Assembly (NCBI GenBank): GCA_937775205.1
Contig: CALKBX010000005.1
Location: forward strand, 186,001-250,000
Length of the DNA stretch: 64,000 nt
Reading direction: 5' to 3'
Source of the DNA: an uncultured Verrucomicrobiae bacterium
GTDB taxonomy: Bacteria > Verrucomicrobiota > Verrucomicrobiia > Limisphaerales > UBA1100
Position 1 is the stretch's first letter, and every line of letters begins with the position of its first letter. The notes under the pieces were generated by a model. It ran no database searches. It was not told the origin of the DNA and saw only the letters and a program-made list of their open reading frames with translations. Positions 1 through 10,043 of this stretch are shown one piece after another. The position numbers were made by a program, and so were the translations under genes.

Positions 1-797
1 GTTGGCCGGTGTGAAACATTTTCTCCGTGCCCTTCACGAGATAAGTGAAGGGCATGTACGGGCGCGCTTCTTGCGTCCAAAACGTCGCGGACGTCCGCGC
101 GCCCGCCGTTGTCTTCCAGGCCACGCCCCATTCGTTCACCGCGCCGTTAAGCGTGAGCACGAAGGCCTTCAGCCCGTCGCGGTATTCGATGACGAACATG
201 TCCGGTGCCTTCGCCAACTCACGCAGCGGTCGTTTCGGCTGGCGTGTGATGGGGCTGTGCTTTAGGCGCTTGAGCGCGGCGTCGAGCAGTTTGCGGTCGA
301 ACATCCCCGCGTCTATCGCGCGCCAAACCGCCTCGCCGGAAAGGCAGCGCACGCGCTTCACGCCTGTCTCGCCGCCCGCGCGGCGTTCCACAAGGCACAC
401 TGCACCATCTCCAGCGCGTGATAACCGTAGGCGTCGAGAGTGTGATACGAAACGGCGACAATTTCCTTGAGCTTCGCCTCGCGCTTCACGTCCACCGCCA
501 GCTTGCCAGTGCCGAGTGTGAGCGTTTCCTCCACGGTTTTGTAAATGGGCACGCCGAATTTTTCGCCCACTTGCGGCTGGTATCGCCGGCCGGCACTTGG
601 TCGGTATACAGCGAAACAAGCTTGAGATTCGGCCGCTCGCCTTTTTCGTCCAGCGTGTGTGTGAGCAGCAATCGGCTCACAATGGCATCCGCTTGCGAGT
701 TGTGCCGGTACTCCGTCACGATCGCCGCAATCCGTTTCGGCGGCGCGGCGCAGCCGATGACCGAAAAAAGCAGTGAAACAAACAGTATCTTTTTCAT
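1..797 (-). pseudogene. Decayed secreted protein gene, runs off the left edge
   Basis: The N terminus (MKKILFVSLLFSVIGCAA) is a lipoprotein-type signal peptide. Reading then has to change frame twice, near 567 and near 385, to keep a continuous protein. Joined, the pieces give a signal peptide, an ALTLG-GKLAVD stretch, a YGYHALE stretch, then a GETGVKRVRCL stretch and a C-terminal half open to base 1. These stretches resemble a large hypothetical family in planctomycetes and verrucomicrobia that I know only from memory. Compared with that family the middle block after GKLAVD (normally a GVLLIGEHG-like segment) is missing. Two frame breaks plus an internal deletion make decay more likely than sequencing error. 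The six plus-strand ORFs here are shadows. No function can be named. Confidence 0.6.
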
Positions 798-802
798 AAA
801 TA

Positions 803-2230
803 TTAATAATCCCGAAACGGCCCGCGCGGCTCGGCGGCTTCCATTTCCTTTTTCCAGTTGGCGAAACGGGCTTTCATCATCTTCAAAATTTCCGGCTTCG
901 CTTCTGAAAGGTCGTACTTCTCGCTCAAGTCCGTTCGCAAATCAAAGAGGCCGTTGCCGCGGCTGCTCTCCACCCATTTCCAGTGGCCCACGCGCGCGCC
1001 CTTGTCGAGGCGGCGTTGCCAGAACATTTCTTCACGCGGTGATTTCTTTTTGCCTTGAAGGACCGGCAGCATGTCGAAGCCGTCGAGCTTCACCCCTTTG
1101 GCCGGCGCGGCCCCGGTGGCGGCACAGAGCATTGGGAAAATTTCCAGTGAGGTGAGGAATTCATTGCTCGCGGTGCCGGCGGGGATTTTGCCGGGCCAAC
1201 GCACGATGCACGGCACGCGGATGCCGCCCTCAAACATTTGGCCTTTTCGACCGCGCAAGGGCGCGTTGTCCGCCGCGCCGCCACCGCCGTTGTCGCTGAA
1301 GAAAATCACAATCGTGTTGTCGGCGATTTTATATTGGTCGAGCAAGTCGAGCAGCTTGCCGATAGCGGCGTCCATAGCGGTGATGGAGCCGACAAACTCC
1401 AGCCGCCGCGCGGCGCGATTGCGGACGGTGGCCGGTTTGCCGTAGCGCGTGCCCGTTTGCGTGCCGGCTTGGGAGACGAGCGCGGGGTACAGTTTCTTAA
1501 ATTTATCCGGCGCCTGCGCGCTGCTGCGGATGATGGGGTCGAGGCTGGACGCGCCGTGCGGGGCATTGAAGGGCACGTAGAGTAAAAATGGTTTTTTGTG
1601 ATTTGCTTTCAGGAAGCGCACGGCCTCGCGCTCGAAGAGATCGGTGCAGTACTTGCCTTTGTCTTCGGTGGTGGGCGAGTTGTTGCGGTACATCGACGGC
1701 ACGCCATAGCGTTCGTGCGTGTAGTAATCGATGCCGGTGTTGACGAACCCATAAAAATCATCGAAGCCGCGCGCGAGCGGGAGGAAGCGTTTGTGCACGC
1801 CGAGATCCCATTTGCCGAAAATGCCACTGGTATAGCCGGCGGTTTTCAGTGCGCGCGGCAGCAGCACCTCGCGCGTGTCCATGCCGCCGATGCGCTCAAA
1901 GGTGGCCTCGTATTGGCCGGGCTTGTATTTGTAGCCGTAGTCGGGAGCTTCATTACGAATCATGTCGTAAATGCCATTGCGCTGCGGATAGCGCCCGGTG
2001 AGTAGAGCGCCGCGCGAAGGCGTGCACGCGGGCCACGCCACATAAAAACTCGTGAGCTTCACGCCGCCCTTGGCGAGGCGGTCGAGGTGCGGCGTCTTTA
2101 TTTCATGCGAGCCGAAGCAGCCGAGGTCGCGATAGCCTTGGTCATCGGAGACGATGAGCAGAATGTTCGGCGTCGCGGCGGCGAGCCAAAGTGGCAGCAT
2201 TACCAGCAGCAGGGCGAGGGTGCGTTGCAT
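803..2230 (-). CDS. Secreted sulfatase (formylglycine-dependent family)
   Basis: This encodes an exported sulfatase that would hydrolyse sulfate esters, probably on algal or animal polysaccharides. After a signal peptide (MQRTLALLLVMLPLWLAAA) it has the metal-binding start NILLIVSDDQG, then ACTPSR around residue 69, the C-x-P-S-R motif whose Cys becomes formylglycine, followed by TGRYPQRNG. A later SDNGG motif supplies further metal ligands. I chose the ATG at 2230 rather than the track start at 2332, because only the shorter form begins with a signal peptide and the longer one overlaps the divergent SET gene. At about 475 residues it is full length. The substrate cannot be read from the sequence. 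Confidence 0.9.
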   Translation of the reverse strand: MQRTLALLLVMLPLWLAAATPNILLIVSDDQGYRDLGCFGSHEIKTPHLDRLAKGGVKLTSFYVAWPACTPSRGALLTGRYPQRNGIYDMIRNEAPDYGYKYKPGQYEATFERIGGMDTREVLLPRALKTAGYTSGIFGKWDLGVHKRFLPLARGFDDFYGFVNTGIDYYTHERYGVPSMYRNNSPTTEDKGKYCTDLFEREAVRFLKANHKKPFLLYVPFNAPHGASSLDPIIRSSAQAPDKFKKLYPALVSQAGTQTGTRYGKPATVRNRAARRLEFVGSITAMDAAIGKLLDLLDQYKIADNTIVIFFSDNGGGGAADNAPLRGRKGQMFEGGIRVPCIVRWPGKIPAGTASNEFLTSLEIFPMLCAATGAAPAKGVKLDGFDMLPVLQGKKKSPREEMFWQRRLDKGARVGHWKWVESSRGNGLFDLRTDLSEKYDLSEAKPEILKMMKARFANWKKEMEAAEPRGPFRDY

Positions 2231-2326
2231 GCGGCTATTGCAAACTGCGCGGCGCGGTTTGCCAATGCAAAAATCGAATAACTGTCGCTTGACCCGTACC
2301 GCTCTTGGCCACTTCAATGCGCGCGC

Positions 2327-2803
2327 ATGCAATTACAGGTGGAAAACAAATACTTGGATTTCAGGAAATCGAGCATTCACAATGTGGGTGCGTACGCGAA
2401 ACGCGACATCCGCAAGGGCACGCGCATCATCGAGTACATCGGCCGGCCGCTCACCAAAAAGAAGGCGGCGGAGGAGCTGAATGATGGCAATGGCTACGTT
2501 TTTACCATCAACAAATATTTTGATATTGATGGCAACGTGCCGTGGAATCCCGCGCGCTATATCAACCACGGCTGCGCCGCCAACGCCGAATCCGATGTGC
2601 AGGAAGATCGCGTGTGGATCAGCGCCCTCAAAATAATTAGGAAAGGCGAGGAGGTGGTTTACAATTATAACTACGACCTCGTGGACGCCTTCGAAAACCC
2701 TTGCAACTGCGGTGCCAAAGAATGCGTGGGCTATATGGTGGACGATGAGTACTGGCCCAAGCTGAAAAAGATGATTGAGAAGCGGGGGAAGAAGGGGGAA
2801 TGA
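2327..2803 (+). CDS. SET-domain protein (putative protein lysine methyltransferase)
   Basis: This 158-residue protein is essentially a stand-alone SET domain. Visible marks are the start motif (H-N-V-G-A-Y-A near residue 18), the pseudoknot pair RYINHGCAANAE and GEEVVYNYNYD, and a post-SET Cys cluster CNCGAKECVG that would bind zinc. Such proteins transfer methyl groups from S-adenosylmethionine to lysines. Bacterial examples may act on host or self proteins, and the target here is unknown. It is divergent from the sulfatase with a roughly 96-bp gap that must hold both promoters. The reading is secure at family level, and the substrate is not known. Confidence 0.85.
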   Translation: MQLQVENKYLDFRKSSIHNVGAYAKRDIRKGTRIIEYIGRPLTKKKAAEELNDGNGYVFTINKYFDIDGNVPWNPARYINHGCAANAESDVQEDRVWISALKIIRKGEEVVYNYNYDLVDAFENPCNCGAKECVGYMVDDEYWPKLKKMIEKRGKKGE

Positions 2804-2870
2804 CCAAGTTTCAAGGAACCCTCAAGCCCCAATAGCTTCACGGATTGGGAATTATGATTTGGGACTTCCC

Positions 2871-3239
2871 CTAGCTTTCCATCGGCCAATCCGCCACCAC
2901 CAATCCTTGATACCCCTTCGCCAACGACTTCACATTCGTGTAGCCCATCTTTTGCGCGGCGTCGCACGTGAGTGCGCTGCGATAGCCGCCGCCGCAGTAC
3001 ATGATAATTTCCGCTGTCTTGTCGGGGAAACGCGTTTCCAAGTCGCGCTCCAAAACGCCCTTGCCGAGATACTGCGCTTCCTTCGCGTGGGCCTTGGTCC
3101 ACTCGCTTTCCTCGCGCACATCCAGCAGCACGGCCTCGGGATTTTCCTTCAAACGCGCCGGCAGCTCATCAATGGAAATTTCGGTCACCCGCGACAAGGC
3201 ATCTTCCACAAGGGTAAGAAATTCGGCCGAATGTTTCAT
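2871..3239 (-). CDS. Rhodanese-like domain protein
   Basis: A 122-residue single-domain rhodanese. It has the LLDVREESEW motif in the first half and the active-site loop CGGGYRSA around residue 91, with the catalytic Cys that carries persulfide sulfur. It has no signal peptide, so it is probably cytoplasmic. Proteins of this kind move sulfane sulfur or detoxify cyanide and sulfide. It is convergent with the SET gene and divergent from the EamA transporter, with no obvious partner. Confidence 0.88.
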   Translation of the reverse strand: MKHSAEFLTLVEDALSRVTEISIDELPARLKENPEAVLLDVREESEWTKAHAKEAQYLGKGVLERDLETRFPDKTAEIIMYCGGGYRSALTCDAAQKMGYTNVKSLAKGYQGLVVADWPMES

Positions 3240-3297
3240 GCCGAAAAGATAGCGCGGTTTGGCTTGCGAAGCGAGCCCGCGATGGTCAATTTGCCGA

Positions 3298-4209
3298 GTG
3301 GGTAACCCCCGTCAAAACTTCCTCATCGCCGCCAGCCTCGTGCTGGCCACTATCGTGTGGGGCGCAAACAACACGACCATTGGCTATCTCGTGCGCGATT
3401 GGCCGGTGTTGTGGACCACCGGCACACGATTGCTGGGCGCGGGAATCCTGTTGCTGGGGCTGCTGCGATGGACGAAAATATTCGGCGAACCGCAGGCCGT
3501 GCCGCCGGATGTGCATCGGCGGCTGTGGGTGCGCGGCGCGCCGTTATTTGTCGGATGGGCGGCGGGGTTTTCGTGGGCGGTCACCATGACGCCTGTGTCG
3601 CACGCCTCGCTATACCTCGCCGCCTCGCCGGTTTGGGGGCTGTTGCTGGAAGAACGCCCACGGCTGAACCGCGAAAGCCTTCGCAAATATTTCGCCGCGC
3701 TACTCGCACTGGCGGGCATTGTGATTTTATTTCTTCCAAAGCTGAACGCCGCTGCCGGGGACGGCCATTCGTGGCTCGGCGATGTCATCGCCTTTTGCGC
3801 CAGTTGGTCGTGGACGATTTACAGTCGCGAATCGCGCGAAATGTCCGGCCGCATCAGTGGCATGCTGTACACCGCGCACACGGCATGGCGTGCGGGCCTG
3901 TTGCTGCTGCCGTTTGTCATTTGGGAAATCACAAACAATCCACCCGCGCTCAAGAGCCATCTCATCGGTTGGCAGGGGTTCAGCATTTTCGCCGGAACCA
4001 TCGTCGGGCTAGGCATCTGGAACCACGTGCTGCGCTACTGGCCTGTCAGCCGTGCGTTGTTGTTCAACAACCTCATCCCCGTCTTCGCGATGCTTTGGGC
4101 GTGGCAGTGCATAGGGGAAAAAATCACGCCAACCTTTTGGCCGGCCATGGCGTTGGTCGTGTCAGGCGTAGTCATTGGCCTTGCGCCGTGGCGGAAACCG
4201 GAGGAATGA
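3298..4209 (+). CDS. EamA/DMT-family membrane transporter
   Basis: About ten hydrophobic helices arranged as two EamA repeats (IVWGANNTTIGY at the start, then the second repeat from about residue 150, with WNHVLRYWPVSRA) mark a drug/metabolite transporter-superfamily permease. The family exports or imports amino acids, nucleotide sugars or other small metabolites, and the substrate is not predictable. The track starts at a TTG (3259). I prefer the GTG at 3298, which places the first helix close to the N terminus, but the start is uncertain. It stands alone. Confidence 0.8.
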   Translation: MGNPRQNFLIAASLVLATIVWGANNTTIGYLVRDWPVLWTTGTRLLGAGILLLGLLRWTKIFGEPQAVPPDVHRRLWVRGAPLFVGWAAGFSWAVTMTPVSHASLYLAASPVWGLLLEERPRLNRESLRKYFAALLALAGIVILFLPKLNAAAGDGHSWLGDVIAFCASWSWTIYSRESREMSGRISGMLYTAHTAWRAGLLLLPFVIWEITNNPPALKSHLIGWQGFSIFAGTIVGLGIWNHVLRYWPVSRALLFNNLIPVFAMLWAWQCIGEKITPTFWPAMALVVSGVVIGLAPWRKPEE

Positions 4210-4261
4210 CAAAAACGTGATTTGCCAGCAGCCCGGAAAAAGCCAATGATGGCCGCGCAAA

Positions 4262-4519
4262 ATGTATCAACCCGAATCAGTAACACTTTACGTGAAGCCC
4301 GTATGCGGCTGGTGCCGTCAAGCGGAGCATTGGCTCACCAGCCAAGGCATCGAATTTGAAACGGTCGATGTGATCGAGAATCCGGAAGCCTTCGAGGAAA
4401 TGGAACGCATCTCCGGCCAAACCCTCGCACCGGTGATCGCCGTGGATGACCAAGTGCTGGCGGACTTCGGCGCGCGCGAGTTGGTGGTTTTTTGGGAAGG
4501 GCTCGGGAAAGCGAAATGA
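4262..4519 (+). CDS. Glutaredoxin-like protein
   Basis: An 85-residue thioredoxin-fold protein with the CGWC redox motif near residue 15, the T-x-A-P-V turn (TLAPVIAVDD) that binds glutathione, and a short C-terminal helix. It would reduce disulfides or carry an iron-sulfur cluster. Its stop codon overlaps the lipA start (ATGA), so the two are probably translated together. A small redox protein next to an iron-sulfur enzyme such as LipA is suggestive but does not prove a shared role. Confidence 0.85.
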   Translation: MYQPESVTLYVKPVCGWCRQAEHWLTSQGIEFETVDVIENPEAFEEMERISGQTLAPVIAVDDQVLADFGARELVVFWEGLGKAK

Positions 4520-5412
4520 GCGCCGTAGCCGAGCCAACCCCTTCGACGCAAAAACGCCCGCGCCTGCCCGAGTGGTTCCGGTTGCAGCTGCCGACGGCGA
4601 GCGCGTACTTTGCCACGCGCAATCTCATCGACGACCTCAACCTCCACACCGTTTGCGAAAGCGCCCGCTGCCCGAACCATTGGGAATGCTGGAGTAAAGG
4701 CACCGCCACCTTCATGATCGCCGGCGACCGCTGCACGCGCGCGTGTGGTTTCTGTGCGGTGGACACCCGCAAACCGATGGCGCTCGAGGCCGATGAACCC
4801 GAACGCGTCGCCGAAGCCACGCGGCGGATGAAGCTCAAACACGTCGTCATCACCGCCGTGGCCCGCGACGATTTGGCAGATGGCGGCGCGGCGCATTTTC
4901 AAAAAGTCATCGAGCGCGTGCGCGCCGTGAATCCCGAAATCATCATCGAAGTACTCACGCCCGATTTTTTGGATGACGATGCGGCCATCGACACCGTGCT
5001 CGCCGCGCGTCCTGAAATTTTCAATCACAACCTCGAAACCATCCGCCGCCTCACCCCTGAAGTGCGGTCCGTGGCGACTTACAAACGCTCACTGTCAGTT
5101 TTGAATAAAGTGAAACAGCGCGCCCCAAAAATTTTCACCAAGTCCGGACTCATGCTCGGCCTCGGCGAAACGGAAGCCGAACTGCACGAGGCGATCGCCG
5201 ACCTTCGCGCCGTCGGCTGCGACCTCCTCACCCTCGGCCAATACCTCCAGCCCACCAAAAAACATCTGCCGGTGGTGGAGTTCATCCACCCCGACCAATT
5301 TGCCGCGCACAAAAAAACCGCCGAGGCCATGGGCTTCACCCACGTCGCCAGCGGCCCACTTGTGCGTAGCTCTTATCATGCGGATGATTTCGTGCTGCCG
5401 GCCGCACATTGA
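4516..5412 (+). CDS. lipA: Lipoyl synthase
   Basis: Radical-SAM enzyme that inserts two sulfurs into protein-bound octanoate to make lipoate, needed by pyruvate and 2-oxoglutarate dehydrogenases. The radical-SAM cluster motif CTRACGFC is present, as is the auxiliary cluster CESARCPNHWEC typical of LipA. The C-terminal RSSYHADD carries the Arg-Ser-Ser-Tyr signature. The length (298 residues) is normal. The start at 4516 overlaps the glutaredoxin stop by 4 bases, and the earlier GTG at 4492 would lie within that gene. ligA follows after 8 bases. Confidence 0.97.
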   Translation: MSAVAEPTPSTQKRPRLPEWFRLQLPTASAYFATRNLIDDLNLHTVCESARCPNHWECWSKGTATFMIAGDRCTRACGFCAVDTRKPMALEADEPERVAEATRRMKLKHVVITAVARDDLADGGAAHFQKVIERVRAVNPEIIIEVLTPDFLDDDAAIDTVLAARPEIFNHNLETIRRLTPEVRSVATYKRSLSVLNKVKQRAPKIFTKSGLMLGLGETEAELHEAIADLRAVGCDLLTLGQYLQPTKKHLPVVEFIHPDQFAAHKKTAEAMGFTHVASGPLVRSSYHADDFVLPAAH

Positions 5413-5420
5413 ACTGGTAA

Positions 5421-7424
<2,004 letters not shown>

Positions 7425-7622
7425 TGGGCAAAAGGTGCCATCCAATTTCGCACAATCTTTTTGTTTCCGGCAAAAAGCATGGTGAATAACCCGAGCTTGG
7501 GCGTTGGCCCGGTTTCTGCTAAACACAAAGCCGTTGCGAGGGAGCCGCACGAATTCACCAAGGAGGGGGAACAACCAACCGTTTTATGAAGGTGCATCGT
7601 GTTTTCGCATTTGGGGCAAGCA

Positions 7623-8129
7623 ATGAAGATGGGACAATTGGAACCACCGGACACGCATTTCCTGTCCGGCGCTGAAGGGTGGATGGAATTGGGGGACTAC
7701 GATTCGGCTCTGGCCGAGTTGGAGTTAATTTCACCGGACTACCGGCGGCACTTTGATGTGCTGCAGGTGCGTTGGCATATTCACAATCGCATGCAGGATT
7801 GGGATCGTTGCCTCAACATCAGCCTCCAAATGATCGAGGCGCAGCCGGAGATGCCGCAAGGCTGGATCAACCACGGCAACGCGCTCTTTTATCTCGAGCG
7901 ATTCGAGGAAGCCTTCAACCTACTCGTGCCGATGCTCAAACGCTTTCCGCACGACGAGGCGATCCCGTACAACCTCGCCTGTTACAAATGCCAAAGTGGC
8001 GCCATTCAGGAAGCCCGCGAATGGCTCGAGTGCGCCCTTAAAGTCGGCGACTCCAAGCGCGTCAAAAATATGGCCGTCAACGATCCCGATCTCACGCCGC
8101 TGTGGGAGCACGGAGTGAAGATCAAATAA
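7623..8129 (+). CDS. Small TPR protein
   Basis: About 168 residues built from tetratricopeptide-like helices (GWMELGDYDSALAELE, GWINHGNALFYLERFEEAF, YNLACYKCQSGAIQEA), ending in a DPDLTPLW motif. It has no signal peptide. TPRs bind partner proteins, and no partner is evident. The start could be GTG 7599, ATG 7623 or ATG 7629; I chose 7623. Two relatives lie in this window, a pseudogene at 41.1-41.6 kb and an intact gene at 53.6 kb. These share the LEVRWGIYASIEKWD-like block and the same closing motif, so this is a small paralogous family in this genome. Confidence 0.75.
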   Translation: MKMGQLEPPDTHFLSGAEGWMELGDYDSALAELELISPDYRRHFDVLQVRWHIHNRMQDWDRCLNISLQMIEAQPEMPQGWINHGNALFYLERFEEAFNLLVPMLKRFPHDEAIPYNLACYKCQSGAIQEAREWLECALKVGDSKRVKNMAVNDPDLTPLWEHGVKIK

Positions 8130-8174
8130 ACGCCGCCGATTGACACCCTCGCGCGGTCTCATTACCCTCGCCCT

Positions 8175-8513
8175 ATGGAGCAGGAGCAATCACCCAATGT
8201 GCCAAAGGCGCGCAAACTGGGCATTCTGATTTCCGTCGCGCCCACGCACGCCAGCTTTCACCACGGGCTCCAGCTTGCCGCCGCCGCACTCACCGCCAAG
8301 GACGAAGTCTACCTCTACTGCCTCGACGACGCCGTGGCGGGCGTGGAAGATCAACGCCTGCAAACCCTACGCGGCCACGGCCTCCGCCTTTTTGCCTGCG
8401 CCTATGCCTGCCAACGGCGCAAAATTGTCCCCGGCGAAAACGCCCTGTACGGCGGCCTCACATTGCTCAACGACGTGATGTCCGCCACCGATCGCTTTGT
8501 CAGTTTCAACTAA
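8175..8513 (+). CDS. DsrE-like protein 1
   Basis: A 112-residue alpha/beta protein with the DsrE-type pattern: a hydrophobic first strand (LGILISVAP), a GLQLAAAAL helix, VYLYCLDDAV, and a late Cys pair in FACAYACQRR. DsrE/TusD-like proteins relay sulfur on a Cys or act as small regulators. It is the first of three short genes in tight succession that end just before a ferredoxin. The Cys residues are plausible sulfur carriers, but the fold call rests only on pattern recognition. Confidence 0.6.
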   Translation: MEQEQSPNVPKARKLGILISVAPTHASFHHGLQLAAAALTAKDEVYLYCLDDAVAGVEDQRLQTLRGHGLRLFACAYACQRRKIVPGENALYGGLTLLNDVMSATDRFVSFN

Positions 8514-8522
8514 ATTAATTTG

Positions 8523-8912
8523 ATGGAAACCCTCGCCGACAAACTGCAAGTCGACCTCAAGCCCAAGCGCAAGGTGCTCATCATCATCGATGCTGATCCC
8601 CGCACCAACCCGCGCGCTGCCGAGGCTGTGCGTTTGGCTGGCGGCGTGTGTGTGTGGGAACAGGTGGAAGTAAGCGTCGTGCTGCACCACGCCGCCGCTC
8701 ACGCACTCAGCGAAGCTGCGGCGGATTTGCCCGATAGCAAAATGTACAAACAATTCCTCCCGATGGTTCGCGAAAAAGGCGGGCGCGTGTACGTGATGCC
8801 CGATGAAAAAACAATGGAAGCCCTCGACGCCGAAGTGATTTTGAAAAACCACCTCAAAGAACCCGCCCTCGCCAAACTGACCGCCGAAGCGGAAATGGTT
8901 ATGAGATTTTGA
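8523..8912 (+). CDS. DsrE/DsrF-like protein 2
   Basis: 129 residues from ATG 8523 (the track adds a TTG codon). The middle strand motif KVLIIIDADPRT, the AAEAVRLAGGVCVWE helix and the GGRVYVMPDEKTMEAL segment resemble DsrE/DsrF-fold proteins. It sits 9 bases after the previous gene and 1 base before the next, so the three are likely one operon. It has a single Cys, not in a clear active-site position, so a sulfur-transfer role is uncertain. Confidence 0.55.
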   Translation: METLADKLQVDLKPKRKVLIIIDADPRTNPRAAEAVRLAGGVCVWEQVEVSVVLHHAAAHALSEAAADLPDSKMYKQFLPMVREKGGRVYVMPDEKTMEALDAEVILKNHLKEPALAKLTAEAEMVMRF

Positions 8913-8913
8913 A

Positions 8914-9096
8914 ATGGCCCGCATCATCCACATCCTCACCCGCGAAGACGATCCACTGCCCGCCGGCATCATCGCTGCCCAGGAAACCATCGGCCACGAA
9001 ACCCGCGTCATCGATCTCACCGAAGTGGACCCCAACGGTGACTACTCAATTTTGCTCGAAGAAATTTTCGCCGCCGATTCCGTGCAGGTTTGGTGA
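8914..9096 (+). CDS. 60-residue protein, possibly DsrH/TusB-like
   Basis: A very short protein (MARIIHILTREDDP..., ending DSVQVW) that starts one base after the previous stop, so it is almost certainly co-translated. Third place in a DsrE-DsrF-like run, a strand-helix-strand pattern and a C-terminal aromatic residue invite comparison with DsrH/TusB. It lacks any Cys and is shorter than that family, so the comparison is inference. The ferredoxin gene follows after 80 bases. Confidence 0.55.
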   Translation: MARIIHILTREDDPLPAGIIAAQETIGHETRVIDLTEVDPNGDYSILLEEIFAADSVQVW

Positions 9097-9176
9097 GTAA
9101 AGCAGTTTGACTTTTGGGCTTTGAAAGAATAGCCTCCCGCAACTCGTGGATGACCCGCGGGCGGGAGAAAAAAATT

Positions 9177-9476
9177 ATGGCTTACGTTGTTACAGGTGCC
9201 TGTGTCGATTGCGTTTACACGAGCTGCGTGGATGAATGTCCCGTGGCCGCCTTTCATGAAGCGCCCGACAAACTGTTGATCAATCCCGAGACCTGCATTG
9301 ACTGCGATGCGTGCGTCGCTGCGTGCCCCGTCGAAGCCATCCACGCCGAAGACGATGTGCCCGAAGATCAACAGGAATGGATCGCCATCAATCTGACCGC
9401 CGAAGAATTCCCAGTCATCGAAGCCGCCAAAGATGCCCTCAAAGGCCCCAAGTGCGTGAACCCCAACGCGGCTTAA
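9177..9476 (+). CDS. FdxA-like two-cluster ferredoxin
   Basis: About 99 residues, starting at ATG 9177; the track's longer start has no support. The pattern CVDCVYTSCVDECP followed by CIDCDACVAACPVEAI is that of Azotobacter FdI/FdxA seven-iron ferredoxins (one 3Fe-4S, one 4Fe-4S). The cluster ligands of FdxA are present, but the extra Cys that normally follows the first CPV (as in CPVDC) is Ala here (CPVAAF). The C-terminal VPEDQQEWIAIN matches the FdxA tail. It would carry electrons in the cytoplasm. Its last 39 bases plus 21 downstream are duplicated at 9984-10043. Confidence 0.9.
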   Translation: MAYVVTGACVDCVYTSCVDECPVAAFHEAPDKLLINPETCIDCDACVAACPVEAIHAEDDVPEDQQEWIAINLTAEEFPVIEAAKDALKGPKCVNPNAA

Positions 9477-9497
9477 TTTAGCCGTACTTCAATTTTA
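9438..9497 (+). repeat. 60-bp direct repeat, copy 1 (ferredoxin 3' end)
   Basis: Covers the last codons and stop of the ferredoxin gene plus 21 downstream bases. It matches 9984-10043 at all but about eight positions, several of them synonymous third-position changes in the ferredoxin frame. The pair brackets the lipoprotein gene. Confidence 0.85.
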
Positions 9498-9955
9498 TGA
9501 GTGTTTCGATTTCTAAAATCGAAGTCTTCTTGGCATTAACGCTAATCTTCGGGCTATCCGGTTGTGGTAAAACTGAAGGGGTCTACGTCGGCCATTATTA
9601 CGATGGTAATGAGACCATTACGTTGAATGCGAATGGAACGTATCGGCAGGTTTTTTACTACAAAGGACAACTTCTTTATGACAGAACGAACTTGTGGTCA
9701 AAAGTCGAAAATGAAATAACGTTTCATCAATTCCATTGTATTGAGGAATGGTTTGAGTTGGAGAACGGATTGAGTCATCGACATCCGTTGGACTTTATTT
9801 TTGCTCATTCCTTTTCGTCGATCACAAATGAAAGGGGTGATTATATTTACCCACCGTATGAAAACTTTGAGGGGCAAATTTATTCATTTGGCAAAGGGGG
9901 CCGAATCCGGTTTGGAGGTATTGAAATCTATAATGAGCTTGAAAAAGTAAAATAA
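9497..9955 (+). CDS. Hypothetical lipoprotein
   Basis: 152 residues with a signal peptide and lipobox (FGLSGCG), so it is probably anchored in a membrane after cleavage before the Cys. The rest is rich in Tyr, Phe and charged residues (GNETITLNANGTYRQVFYYKG) and looks like a small beta-rich domain. I do not recognise the family. Base composition is visibly more AT-rich than its neighbours, and the gene lies exactly between two copies of a 60-bp direct repeat, which points to insertion between the ferredoxin gene and pyrF. Confidence 0.7.
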   Translation: MSVSISKIEVFLALTLIFGLSGCGKTEGVYVGHYYDGNETITLNANGTYRQVFYYKGQLLYDRTNLWSKVENEITFHQFHCIEEWFELENGLSHRHPLDFIFAHSFSSITNERGDYIYPPYENFEGQIYSFGKGGRIRFGGIEIYNELEKVK

Positions 9956-9983
9956 GTGCAAATTTGATGTCGCCCAAGTTTTT

Positions 9984-10043
9984 CTCAGAGGCCCTAAGTG
10001 TGTGAATCCCAACGCGGCTTAATTTAGCCGCGCTTCAACTTTT
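9984..10043 (+). repeat. 60-bp direct repeat, copy 2 (pseudo ferredoxin tail)
   Basis: A copy of the ferredoxin 3' end, still reading through KCVNPNAA to a TAA stop, but detached from any ferredoxin gene and abutting the 3' end of pyrF. The repeat pair defines a 546-bp duplicated or inserted unit. Confidence 0.85.

Noticed and set aside
2-470. Plus-strand ORFs at the left edge
   Set aside because: They are antisense to the decayed secreted-protein gene, whose joined minus-strand frames give a sensible protein.
7586-7675. 29-codon ORF starting at ATG 7586
   Set aside because: Overlaps the TPR gene start in another frame; the good GGAGG is too far upstream and the peptide looks random.
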